Source: a bacterium
GTDB lineage: Bacteria > UBA8248
Direction of reading: 5' to 3'
Assembly (NCBI GenBank): GCA_030922375.1
Contig: JAVEPB010000157.1
Coordinates: 1-50,151, forward strand
Length of the DNA: 50,151 bases
Shown here: positions 1 through 7,797 of the stretch, in pieces
Layout: each line of letters starts with the position of its first letter
Numbering within the stretch: the first letter of the stretch is position 1
Notes under the pieces: generated by a model
What the model saw: the letters and a program-made list of their open reading frames with translations, nothing else
Database searches by the model: none
What the model was told of the DNA's origin: nothing
Made by a program: the position numbers and the translations under genes

Positions 1-24
1 TGTTCGCGGCGCTTCCATGAATAT

Positions 25-948
25 TTACAAAGAGCTTAACCGCGGATCCAAAACATTTCGTAGCCAGTCGCCCACCAGGTTCGATCCCAGCACCGTAAGC
101 GTAATGGCGAGGCCCGGAAACGTAACCACCCACCAGGCGGTATATAGATGAACTTTCCCGTCGCTCAATAATCCTCCCCAAGTGGGTGTCGGCGGCGGAA
201 CACCGAGCCCCAGAAAACTGAGACCCGCCTCGATGATGATCATTCTTCCCAAGTATAAGGATGCGATGATAACAACAGGTGCGAGCACGTTCGGGAGTAT
301 ATGGCGAAAAATAATCCGAAAATGGCTGCCGCCGATGCTCCTGGCCGCCTGAATGAACTCCTGCTCACGCAGGGAGAGGACTTCGCCACGCACAACCCGG
401 GCGTAAATCACCCATATCCGCATCGACATGACGAGGATCAAGACCGTCAGACTCGGGCCGACAATGGCGATAGTGGCCAATGCCAACAAAATAAAAGGAA
501 ACGAAAGAACAAGATCGACCAGCCGCATCAAGACAAAATCAATTTTCCCTCCGAAATAACCCGAAATCAGGCCCACGATCAATCCGACGCTCCCGGTGAG
601 AAAGACCGCGAAAAAACCGACTATCAGAGAAACGCGCGTTCCGTATATGAGACGGCTCAGGAAATCCCTTCCGAGATGATCCGTGCCCAGCAGGAAGGTC
701 GTGTGCCCATCCGTCCACATCGGCGGCTTCAGGGCACGGCTCAACAACTGCTCGTGAGGACTAGCGGGCGAGATAATGGGCGCCAGAACCGCACAAAAGA
801 CGACTCCTAAAAGAATAAGAACGCCAAAGAACGCGGACTTATCCTTCAGAAGCGATGCCATGGCCTTTCGCCAGCGGTTCTCCTCGCGGACTAGACCGTT
901 GCTGTCGAGGTTCGCGGGAATCTCTATTTCCTGCCTCGCCACCGTCAT
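25..948 (-). CDS. ABC transporter permease, DppC/OppC type
   Basis: Inner-membrane permease of a peptide/nickel-type ABC importer, 307 aa. The N-terminal cytoplasmic stretch is followed by a first membrane helix (about residues 40-60), a periplasmic segment with the family motif LGTDHLGRD (about 88-96), then five more hydrophobic segments. The cytoplasmic EAA loop that docks the ATPase is clear (EFIQAARSIGGSHF, about 198-211). The start overlaps the stop of the upstream permease by 4 nt, so the two are translationally coupled. It is the last gene of the operon inside the window; DppD/DppF-type ATPases would be expected past the left edge. The family is certain, but the substrate cannot be read from the permease. 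Confidence 0.95.
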   Translation of the reverse strand: MTVARQEIEIPANLDSNGLVREENRWRKAMASLLKDKSAFFGVLILLGVVFCAVLAPIISPASPHEQLLSRALKPPMWTDGHTTFLLGTDHLGRDFLSRLIYGTRVSLIVGFFAVFLTGSVGLIVGLISGYFGGKIDFVLMRLVDLVLSFPFILLALATIAIVGPSLTVLILVMSMRIWVIYARVVRGEVLSLREQEFIQAARSIGGSHFRIIFRHILPNVLAPVVIIASLYLGRMIIIEAGLSFLGLGVPPPTPTWGGLLSDGKVHLYTAWWVVTFPGLAITLTVLGSNLVGDWLRNVLDPRLSSL

Positions 949-1862
949 GAGTAGGATATCCGTGGGTCAAGATAGGCGTATAACAAATCGACCGTCAGAT
1001 TGATGATGACAAATCCCGAGGCCATCAGAAAAACGGCGGACTGCACAATCGGAAAGTCGCGATTCGCGATCGCCTGCACGACAAGCCGGCCAACGCCCGG
1101 CCATGCGAAAACAACTTCAATGATCACCGTTCCGCCAAGTAAAATTCCCAGGTCCAACCCCAGCACCGTCACAATGGGTATCGCGGAATTTTTGAGGGCG
1201 TGAACCATGAGAATAATTTTTTCGTTCAACCCCTTGGCGCGCGCCGTCGTGATGTAATCCTGCCGCATCACCTCAAGCATCTGAGAGCGCATCAGCCGCG
1301 CCAGCCGCGCCAGGTGATACGTCGAGGCGGCGAAAGCGGGCATGATGAAATGAGACCAACCGCCACGCCCGAACGAGGGCAACACGCCCAGGAACACGGA
1401 AAAAAACATGATAAACATGATGGCCAGCCAAAAATCCGGAACCGCCTGAATCAGAACGGTTATCCCCACACAGCTCTTGTCGTAGAGCGAACCCTCCTTG
1501 AACGCCGCCAGGCATCCGAACGGAATCCCGATCACGACCGCGAACATGAACGCGCCCAAAGCCATCTCTAAAGTCGCGGGAAGGCGTTCGAGCACAAGTC
1601 CCATCGCGGGCTCGCCATGCTCTATCGATTCCCCGAAATTCCCATGGATCGCGCCCTGAAAAAAACGGGAGTATTGAACCCACAGAGGCTGATCGAAGCC
1701 CATCAGTTTTTTCATGTAGGCGATATCTTCCAGCGTTGCATCGGTGTCCATCATGACGGACACGGGATCTCCCGTCATGTGAAGAAGCAGAAAAACGATG
1801 ATCATCACTAATTTGAGCAGGACGATCGCCTGGAACACGCGTTTGACTACGTAGCTAGCCAT
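945..1862 (-). CDS. ABC transporter permease, DppB/OppB type
   Basis: Partner permease, 305 aa. It begins with the typical DppB start (MASYVVKRVFQAIVLL, first membrane helix), has the long periplasmic region with MGFDQPLWVQY (about 54-64), several later membrane segments and the EAA loop DYITTARAKGLNE (about 202-214). It ends with the conserved YLDPRI near the C-terminus. Its stop overlaps the start of the DppC-type gene (ATGA-like 4-nt overlap). Upstream lies a hairpin (1912-1937) and then the solute-binding protein gene, the usual order SBP-permease-permease. It forms the membrane channel with the DppC-type protein. Confidence 0.95.
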   Translation of the reverse strand: MASYVVKRVFQAIVLLKLVMIIVFLLLHMTGDPVSVMMDTDATLEDIAYMKKLMGFDQPLWVQYSRFFQGAIHGNFGESIEHGEPAMGLVLERLPATLEMALGAFMFAVVIGIPFGCLAAFKEGSLYDKSCVGITVLIQAVPDFWLAIMFIMFFSVFLGVLPSFGRGGWSHFIMPAFAASTYHLARLARLMRSQMLEVMRQDYITTARAKGLNEKIILMVHALKNSAIPIVTVLGLDLGILLGGTVIIEVVFAWPGVGRLVVQAIANRDFPIVQSAVFLMASGFVIINLTVDLLYAYLDPRISYS

Positions 1863-1911
1863 CTACACATCCATTTATCGACCTATTGGGGATAAGCTCA
1901 AAAACACCCCC

Positions 1912-1937
1912 GGCAGAGGGAAGCTTCTCCCTCTGCC
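1912..1937 (-). terminator. intergenic hairpin / partial terminator between binding protein and permeases
   Basis: Perfect 10-bp inverted repeat, GGCAGAGGGA and TCCCTCTGCC, with a 6-nt loop. Read on the minus strand it is followed by GGGGGTGTTTTTG, a short T run after a G stretch. It lies in the 103-nt gap between the solute-binding protein and DppB. The likely role is partial termination or 3'-end protection that leaves binding-protein mRNA in excess over permease mRNA; this role is inferred from position. Confidence 0.7.
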
Positions 1938-1965
1938 AGAGGTGCCTCAAGAAGCAGCAGCTAAA

Positions 1966-3495
1966 TTAGTTTGAACCCGCCAACCCAACTTCGGCGGCGA
2001 TCAATTTGCCGTCGGCGCGCGGCGTCCACGAAAGTTTCTTTCTCACGCCGAAAATCCGGAAGGTCTGATACAAGGGAACTATCGGCACTTTTTCATGGCG
2101 CAAAATCCGGCCGATTTCCTGATACTTTTTCTCTCTTGCCGCATTGTCCATGGTGGACCTGGCTTCGTTGATCAACTTGTCGATGCCTTTATCCCGGAAT
2201 CCGCCATAGGCGGAGCGGCTGCTAATCGCGCCGGCGAACATATGCTCGGTGCTGAACGCCGTGTTCATGCGCGCCAGGTAATACAGGAACGGCTTCACGT
2301 TGTCCTTGTATTTGCTGAAGATAATTTTCTTCATCGAGCCCCATTCCATCACCCGGACATTCGCCTTGAGACCGATCCTGGCCCACTGGCCGGCGATGCC
2401 CTCGAGCGCTTCCTTGCCCATCATGAAGCGGCCGCGCGGAATGTAAACGTCGAACGAAAAACCCTTGCCGAAACCGGCCTCGGCAAGCAGCTTTTTCGCC
2501 TTAGCGGGGTTATACGGATATGGCTTCAAGTTCGGGTTATGTCCAAAGCTTGCGGGACCATCAAGAACGGCCACCGGTTTGGCGAATCCCATCATCACGT
2601 TTTTGGTGATGGAATTCCGGTCGATGGCGAGATTCATCGCCCTGCGGACCCGGACATCCATCCAGGGAGCTCCTTTTTTGATGACCATGAGGATGTAGTT
2701 GGTCCTCGGAGACTGCTTGGTGATGACCTCGGCGCCCTTGCTGGCCTTGACGCGGCCGCTGAGACCCGGCGGGAGGTTATCGATAATGTCAACGTCTCCC
2801 GAAATCAGCGCGGCCACGCGCGTTGTCGACTCCGGAATAAACTTGACGACAGCGGTCTTGACCTTGGGCTTTCTCGATGCGTTCGGATTTTCTTCGTAGA
2901 CTACTTCCTCTCCCTTGCGCCATTTTTTCACGACGTAGGGACCGCTGCCAACCGGATTACGGGCCAGGAATTTCTTGTTGTGCTTTTTGTAATGCTTGGG
3001 CGGAACGATGAACCCGTAGATAGCCAAAAACGGCGGGAGCATCGGGTCCGCCTTTTTCGTATGAATCCGGACGGTGTACTTATCGACCACCTCCAGGCTC
3101 TTGATACTTTTGAAGTAGCGGTACTGCTTGGACTTCATCTTGGGATTGAGAATCCGCTCGAAGCTGAATTTCACAGCTTCGGCCGTAATCGGATCCCCGT
3201 TGCTGAATTTAAGCCCCTCGCGAAGCTTGAACTCCCATACCTTGGGGCTCGCCATCTTGTAGCTTTTCGCCAGCAGGGTCTTCAGGCTCCCGTCCGGCGC
3301 TCGAGTGAGAAGCGTCTCGAAAACATTCGGGTGGTGCATCGAAATCGGAAGCGAACTAAACGTATGGGGGTCGAACGTGGACAGCGCTCCCGCCATGCCC
3401 AGAACGACCTTGCCCTTGGATGCCGCATTTACCGTAGCAGAGGTCCACAAAAAGGACACTGCCAGAACCAGAGCCAACACCATCTTTCTCTTCAT
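1966..3495 (-). CDS. ABC transporter solute-binding protein, SBP_bac_5 (peptide/nickel) family
   Basis: Periplasmic binding protein of the DppA/OppA family, 509 aa, feeding the permeases downstream. I start it at MKRKMVLAL rather than at the longer frame because AGGAGG lies just upstream and a classic Sec signal peptide follows (KRK, hydrophobic core, cut after about VNA-AS). Family landmarks include FDPHTF near residue 40, EFKLREGLKFSNGDPITAEAVKFSF, and RVRRAMNLAIDR around the middle. There is no lipobox Cys at the predicted cleavage site, so it is probably soluble in the periplasm rather than a lipoprotein. Cargo is unknown; the adjacent creatinase-like hydrolase suggests a small amide, amidine or peptide. 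Confidence 0.93.
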   Translation of the reverse strand: MKRKMVLALVLAVSFLWTSATVNAASKGKVVLGMAGALSTFDPHTFSSLPISMHHPNVFETLLTRAPDGSLKTLLAKSYKMASPKVWEFKLREGLKFSNGDPITAEAVKFSFERILNPKMKSKQYRYFKSIKSLEVVDKYTVRIHTKKADPMLPPFLAIYGFIVPPKHYKKHNKKFLARNPVGSGPYVVKKWRKGEEVVYEENPNASRKPKVKTAVVKFIPESTTRVAALISGDVDIIDNLPPGLSGRVKASKGAEVITKQSPRTNYILMVIKKGAPWMDVRVRRAMNLAIDRNSITKNVMMGFAKPVAVLDGPASFGHNPNLKPYPYNPAKAKKLLAEAGFGKGFSFDVYIPRGRFMMGKEALEGIAGQWARIGLKANVRVMEWGSMKKIIFSKYKDNVKPFLYYLARMNTAFSTEHMFAGAISSRSAYGGFRDKGIDKLINEARSTMDNAAREKKYQEIGRILRHEKVPIVPLYQTFRIFGVRKKLSWTPRADGKLIAAEVGLAGSN

Positions 3496-3531
3496 TGTAT
3501 CTCCTCCTTTGTTCGCGGACTTAAAGTCCAT

Positions 3532-4674
3532 TTAGAGACAAGCCAACTCATCGGAGCAACGATTCAACTGCTCAAAGCCACTATCGGTCACGAGATAAGA
3601 CTCACCCCAGAATATCTGACGATCGGGTCCAAGTTGATACATGGGATGCACAGTGATCACCATTCCGGGCTCTATCGTTCCGTTGGATTTCGGCGTGATC
3701 ATGTAATCGGTCAGGTCCAGACCCGTGATATGGACCAGCCCGTAGGGCCAAACTTCGAATCCCTTGGCTTTAAAAACATCGTCCATGGCGCTCGCCAGCC
3801 CGACCATTGGCTCGCCCGGATTGAGGTGATCGAGCGAAGCGTCCCGCGCCGCACGCACGACGTCATAGGCATCGATCAGCCATTGCTCCGCCGGTCCCAG
3901 GCAGAGAACGCGCACCAACTGGTTCCAGTAGCCCTCCACGCGGGGCGAGATTTCAAGCAAGAGGGCATCGCCTTTTTTCATGGCTCTTTTTGTCTGGGGG
4001 ATCACATATCCCCAGGGAGCCTCGCCGCCGCTAGCCATGCTCGCCAGCCCCATCATGTTGAAATTCTCCGTGCCGCCCTCGGGGATAATCACCTTGTCCA
4101 TCTCTGCTCGAATATCGAGTTCGGTGACCCCCTCGCGGGCAAACTCGCACACCCACTCCCAGATGCGATCGCCCAACAGCGCGGCGTGGCGCGACATCTC
4201 GATTTCCTCGGCGCTTTGAACCAGGCGGGGCTTCCAAACCATCTCGCCGGCATCCACCCACTCTTTCGCCGGTATTTGATCCTGAAACTGCTGGTACCAG
4301 CTGTACGGAATGATGGAGAGGGTCGAAATCCCGATCCTTTTTCCCGGGTCTGAAATTTCTTTAAGATAGTCACTCGCCTGAGTAGGCACCGGGGTCATCG
4401 CCTCGCAGCGAACATCTTCGATCCACCCGACCCGATTCGCCTCGATTCGCTGGTTTTCCACGCCAACGAACAAAACCGGCTCACCCCTTAGCGGAAATAC
4501 CAACACTTGCTGGCCCGAAAACGACCGGAAGTTACTCACGTAGGCGAGATTTCCGGTCCGGGGGCCCTGTCTCCCGCTGTTTCCGTAAACAACCAGGATG
4601 TCAAGATTCTCGCTCTCCATATCGGAGCGCAGTTTCGCATGGCGCCGGTCCCGCTCTTTTGTCGAAAAGCTCAC
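3532..4674 (-). CDS. M24 (creatinase/Xaa-Pro peptidase-like) hydrolase lacking metal ligands
   Basis: 380 aa, two-domain pita-bread fold protein: N-terminal creatinase-type domain (1 to about 155) and C-terminal M24 domain (about 160-380). It starts at a GTG preceded by GAGGGAG at 7 nt. The five metal ligands of true M24 peptidases (Asp, Asp, His, Glu, Glu) read by eye as Glu241, Gln252, His315, His343 and Gly357 (Glu358 next to it), so a dinuclear metal site is not expected. Non-metal members such as creatinase and ectoine hydrolase cleave C-N bonds of small compounds instead of Xaa-Pro peptides, and I favour such a role. Only 36 nt separate it from the binding-protein gene, so it probably acts on the imported compound. 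Confidence 0.85.
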   Translation of the reverse strand: MSFSTKERDRRHAKLRSDMESENLDILVVYGNSGRQGPRTGNLAYVSNFRSFSGQQVLVFPLRGEPVLFVGVENQRIEANRVGWIEDVRCEAMTPVPTQASDYLKEISDPGKRIGISTLSIIPYSWYQQFQDQIPAKEWVDAGEMVWKPRLVQSAEEIEMSRHAALLGDRIWEWVCEFAREGVTELDIRAEMDKVIIPEGGTENFNMMGLASMASGGEAPWGYVIPQTKRAMKKGDALLLEISPRVEGYWNQLVRVLCLGPAEQWLIDAYDVVRAARDASLDHLNPGEPMVGLASAMDDVFKAKGFEVWPYGLVHITGLDLTDYMITPKSNGTIEPGMVITVHPMYQLGPDRQIFWGESYLVTDSGFEQLNRCSDELACL

Positions 4675-4760
4675 GAACTCGCTCCCTCTCTCGATTAAAA
4701 ATAATTCCGGTATGAAAAAACTCCCGCCGGTCCGTCTCGCGCCTTCGGTTGATAAAATCG

Positions 4761-5513
4761 CTAAAACATGACCTTTCCGCCCGAGACCGCCAAATTGACA
4801 CCCGTAATGAAGGAGGTTTCCTCGCCGCAGAAAAACACCACGGCCTCGGCCACATCCTGCGGAACGCCCATGCGCCCCACCGGAGTTTGATCGATATATT
4901 CTTGTTGATAGCCGCCCGAGTGGAGGATCGGCCGCTCGGTGGTGGTCAAACCGGGCGAAACCATATTGACGGTGATCCCGTGGGGGCCCATCTCTACGGC
5001 CAGGGTTTGAGAGAAATAAAGAAGAGCCGATTTAATCGACCCGTAGGAGTTCGTGCGGGCTCTTTTCTCGCCGAGAACCGTGCTAAGGATATTGATAATC
5101 CGGCCCGAGCCCCGCTCGATCATCGCGGGAATCGCGGCCTGGCAGCAGTTAAACGTACCCTTGAGCATAACCTCGACATGGGGCGCATAGTCGTCCTCCC
5201 AGTTAAGCTCGATAAAACTCCTGCCTTTTACGAGTTGGCGGGCATTGTTCACGAGGATGTCCACGGGACCCAGGTCCTCCCGGCAACGCGCGATCATCTC
5301 CTCCACCTCACCTCGGTTTGATACATCCGCGCGGTAAGCGAAGGCCGCGCCCCCGGCGGAGCGAATTTCCTCGACAACGGCGTTGGCATCATCGGATTTC
5401 GAGTTAAAGTGGACGGCAACGGAGGCGCCGCGGCGTGTCAGCGCAAGGGACATCGATTTTCCGATGCTTCGGTTCCCTCCTGTGACAAGTGCTACGCGGC
5501 CATCGAGACCCAT
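4761..5513 (-). CDS. SDR-family oxidoreductase
   Basis: 250 aa classical short-chain dehydrogenase, cytosolic, NAD(P)-dependent. I chose MGLDGRVALVTGG as start because GAGGGGAGC lies upstream at suitable spacing and the longer frame adds an Arg/Ala-rich stretch without family character. Visible motifs: TGGNRSIG nucleotide-binding loop (about 11-18), NNA (about 90), Ser in ILSTV, catalytic YGSIK, and the PG motif after strand 6 (VSPGL). It is first in a minus-strand series leading into the M24 hydrolase and the dipeptide-type transporter (87 nt gap). Substrate unknown; a hydroxy or oxo product of the imported compound is likely. Confidence 0.9.
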   Translation of the reverse strand: MGLDGRVALVTGGNRSIGKSMSLALTRRGASVAVHFNSKSDDANAVVEEIRSAGGAAFAYRADVSNRGEVEEMIARCREDLGPVDILVNNARQLVKGRSFIELNWEDDYAPHVEVMLKGTFNCCQAAIPAMIERGSGRIINILSTVLGEKRARTNSYGSIKSALLYFSQTLAVEMGPHGITVNMVSPGLTTTERPILHSGGYQQEYIDQTPVGRMGVPQDVAEAVVFFCGEETSFITGVNLAVSGGKVMF

Positions 5514-5644
5514 GCCCTGCTCCCCTCGCTGCGCCGAATCGCGGGCTCCCGCTTTTCCTGCGCGAAATTTCATTTTCTCTTTGTATGAAATATAGGACTT
5601 TTATGCCAAAAATCGCCGTCCAATGATATACTGAAATTTTCCCA

Positions 5645-5662
5645 GGTATTAGTTTTAATACC
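5645..5662. promoter_or_regulatory. candidate operator, inverted repeat GGTATTA-N4-TAATACC
   Basis: Perfect 7-bp half-sites, GGTATTA and TAATACC, separated by GTTT. It lies about 130 nt upstream of the SDR start, in the region shared with the divergent GntR-family gene. Size and AT-rich symmetry suit a GntR/HutC-type dimer. Binding by the neighbouring regulator is an inference from proximity. Confidence 0.45.
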
Positions 5663-5860
5663 ATGCAATGAACCAGCAGGCAAGGGACAAAAATATCTTA
5701 TATAACCTATCTTATCTGATTAAATTTTAATCTTTTTACCGCTAAAATAAGTTGTCGATAAAGATATTTTATAATGTACTTTCAGGTTCCTCCCGGAGGC
5801 CGGGGGATTCGGATTGGGCGCGCATTGCAGGCAACAAGAGTATATAAATAAAGGGGGAAT

Positions 5861-5932
5861 ATGCTTGAATTTTCTCGGAACGAACTTATCGGCCGCCTGA
5901 GGCAGGCAAGAATCCTCCTACAAGACCGATGA
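5861..5932 (+). pseudogene. 23-aa frame resembling an M24 peptidase N-terminus, or leader peptide
   Basis: Short frame with a good ribosome site (AAGGGGG, 3 nt before ATG) that reads MLEFSRNELIGRLRQARILL and then ends at TGA three codons later. The pattern F-S-R-x-E-L-x-x-R-L-x-x-A-R resembles the first 20 residues of creatinase/Xaa-Pro-peptidase proteins (the M24 gene at 3532-4674 has a looser version). No continuation is visible in other frames. It is either the stub of a deleted M24 gene or a short leader 36 nt upstream of the GntR gene. Confidence 0.4.
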
Positions 5933-5968
5933 GTACTCAGGAGGCATCAACGAAAATTAAGGGACAAA

Positions 5969-6724
5969 ATGAACGAAATATCAGCGGAGAGAACTCTCAA
6001 AGATAAATCAATCCCCTACTACTATCAGATCATGAAAGTCCTGCGCAGGAAAATCGAGCAGGGCGAACTGGCTCCGGGAGAAAAACTCCCCAAGGAGCTG
6101 GACCTGGCTAAATCCTTCGGCGTCAGCCGGGTGACGCTACGCCAGGCGCTCTCCATTCTCGAAGCGGACGGATTGCTGGAGCGCGCGCGCGGGCACGGCA
6201 CCTTCATCACAAAAACTCTTAGAAATCCCCAAAAAATCAAACTGACCGGAATCATCGAGCAAAATTTTTCGGCCGGGGAGGAGCGGCGTTTGCTCTCGAT
6301 AGATGAAGTGACCGCCGCTCCCGATGTGGAGGAATTTTTCGATCTTCCCGATAACTCCCGGCTTACCCGGATCCGCCGCCTGAAGATGAGCGGAGATTCC
6401 CCTTATTGCTACACCATGAATTTCTTGCCCACGATTCTGGCTAAAAAAGTGGAGCGAAACGATATCCTGAACCGAAGTATGTTCGATATCATAAAAAAAC
6501 GCCTACGTATTCAAATCGGCAAAATCAACCAGACTTTCGAAGCCCGGACGGCCGACAACGAAGTCTCGGAACATTTGAAAATCGGAATATTGGACCCGGT
6601 CTTATACGTTGAAACATTTGTGTATGGAGCGGACGGCGAGCCGATTGAATTTTCCCAAATTTACTACCAAGGGAATCAACACAAATACAGCATTGAGCTT
6701 TTAAGCAACGGGGACGTTCTATAA
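5969..6724 (+). CDS. GntR-family transcriptional regulator with UTRA ligand domain
   Basis: 251 aa. Residues about 14-80 form the GntR winged helix (YYQIMKVLRRKIEQGELAPG, then KLPKELDLAKSFGVSRVTLRQAL and the wing GHGTFI). Residues about 95-245 form a UTRA/HutC effector domain (VEEFFDLPDNSRLTRIRRL and the closing FVYGADGEPIEFSQIYY). HutC-subfamily regulators usually repress a nearby transport and catabolism operon and are released by the substrate or a product. The natural targets are the divergent SDR-M24-ABC operon (operator candidate at 5645-5662) and the dehydrogenase gene downstream. AAGGGA lies 6 nt before the ATG. Confidence 0.93.
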   Translation: MNEISAERTLKDKSIPYYYQIMKVLRRKIEQGELAPGEKLPKELDLAKSFGVSRVTLRQALSILEADGLLERARGHGTFITKTLRNPQKIKLTGIIEQNFSAGEERRLLSIDEVTAAPDVEEFFDLPDNSRLTRIRRLKMSGDSPYCYTMNFLPTILAKKVERNDILNRSMFDIIKKRLRIQIGKINQTFEARTADNEVSEHLKIGILDPVLYVETFVYGADGEPIEFSQIYYQGNQHKYSIELLSNGDVL

Positions 6725-6864
6725 ACTTCGGCTTCCCCCAAAGCGCTTCACTATTTAATTCACCCCCAGGCCCACCCACTTGCATGAAATACGGAAATTT
6801 TCACTTGCCTGTTTTTCGGAATTTCATCCAGCCAGGACGCTACTCGTTTTAACAGGGAGGAAAC

Positions 6865-7776
6865 ATGACGAATCAAGCTTTAAAAGGAAAAATGATCGGC
6901 TTCATCGGTCTGGGCCTCATGGGCCAGGCCTTTACCAAAAATCTCATACAGGACGGCTATACGGTTTTCGGAACTGACCCCATTCCCGCAGCACGTCGCA
7001 AGTTCAAAAAAATCGGCGGGGCGCCCCTCTCCTCTCCCAGGTTGGTGGCCGAAGAATCGGATATCCTCTTTATTTCTGTGCCGAACTCTAAAGTCTCGCT
7101 ACAAACCGCCCAGGGGAAAGAAGGTTACCTGGCTTTTGAGCCCGGCCGCGCTCCGGAAGTGGTCATCGACACCACCACGGCGGATTCGGACGATTCGAGA
7201 AAACACGCACTGTTGTGCAAGAAGAAAAAGGTGCCCTATCTTGACGGTTGCGTCAGCGGAAACAGCGGTTACGTGGCCGAGAGGGAAGGGCTGTTTCTTG
7301 TCGGGGGAGATAAAAAAGCCTATCAAAAAGTAGCGCCTCTTCTCGGGGAGATGCTCTCGGACCAGATCTATTGCGGGCCCTCCGGCGCAGGGGCCGAATT
7401 AAAAGCCACGGTAAACTACCTCACCACCATGGGGCGCTGCGTTATTTCCGAAATACTGAGGGTCGGTTTGCGCTGCGGCTTCAAGAAAGATTTCCTGCTC
7501 GACGCGCTCATGCGAAGCCGGGTGGGCGGATGGGCCCAGTTTCGAACCCAGGCCCCCGACATGGTCCACGAAAAATTCAGCAATCCCATGAGCACTCTTG
7601 ATGTGCAGATGAAGGATATCCAGCTCGGGGTGAAACTCGCGAGCCGTGTTGGAGCCGTTTCACCGGTCGGCAAGGCCTGCATCCCGCTCTACAGGGAAGG
7701 AATCCGCGCTGGCTACGGAGACCTAGACGGCATATCCGTCTACAAGACCTACCTCGACCGGGAAAAGAAGTCCTAG
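6865..7776 (+). CDS. NAD(P)-dependent 3-hydroxyisobutyrate dehydrogenase-like oxidoreductase
   Basis: 303 aa beta-hydroxyacid dehydrogenase, cytosolic. The N-terminal Rossmann fold starts with GFIGLGLMGQAFTKNL (about 11-26), followed by the SGNSG substrate loop (GCVSGNSGYVAEREGLF), and the helical C-terminal domain carries the catalytic Lys and Asn in AELKATVNYL. GGGAGG lies 5 nt before the ATG. It sits 140 nt downstream of the GntR gene on the same strand and may be co-regulated. Family members oxidise 3-hydroxy acids (3-hydroxyisobutyrate, tartronate) or reduce small aldehydes such as glyoxylate; the substrate here is open. A second, diverged member lies at 8776-9666. Confidence 0.9.
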   Translation: MTNQALKGKMIGFIGLGLMGQAFTKNLIQDGYTVFGTDPIPAARRKFKKIGGAPLSSPRLVAEESDILFISVPNSKVSLQTAQGKEGYLAFEPGRAPEVVIDTTTADSDDSRKHALLCKKKKVPYLDGCVSGNSGYVAEREGLFLVGGDKKAYQKVAPLLGEMLSDQIYCGPSGAGAELKATVNYLTTMGRCVISEILRVGLRCGFKKDFLLDALMRSRVGGWAQFRTQAPDMVHEKFSNPMSTLDVQMKDIQLGVKLASRVGAVSPVGKACIPLYREGIRAGYGDLDGISVYKTYLDREKKS

Positions 7777-7797
7777 GCGGCTGGGATATTCCGGAAC

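Larger units (their letters stand above)
5514..5968. other. 455-nt intergenic region, AT-rich, divergent promoters
   Basis: Lies between the divergent SDR and GntR genes. It is distinctly AT-rich from about 5580 to 5790 (for example TATCTTATATAACC and AGATATTTTATAATG), as expected for promoters in both directions. It contains a perfect inverted repeat at 5645-5662 and a small ribosome-bound-looking frame at 5861-5932, both listed separately. I cannot place -35/-10 boxes with confidence. Confidence 0.6.

Noticed and set aside
77-100. GGTTCGATCCC, similar to a tRNA T-arm
   Set aside because: It lies inside the DppC permease gene and no acceptor or anticodon stem surrounds it.
2095-4353. 752-codon plus-strand open frame
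   Set aside because: It is antisense to the solute-binding protein and M24 genes, which have clear motifs, signal peptide and ribosome sites; its sequence looks like a shadow of GC-rich codons.
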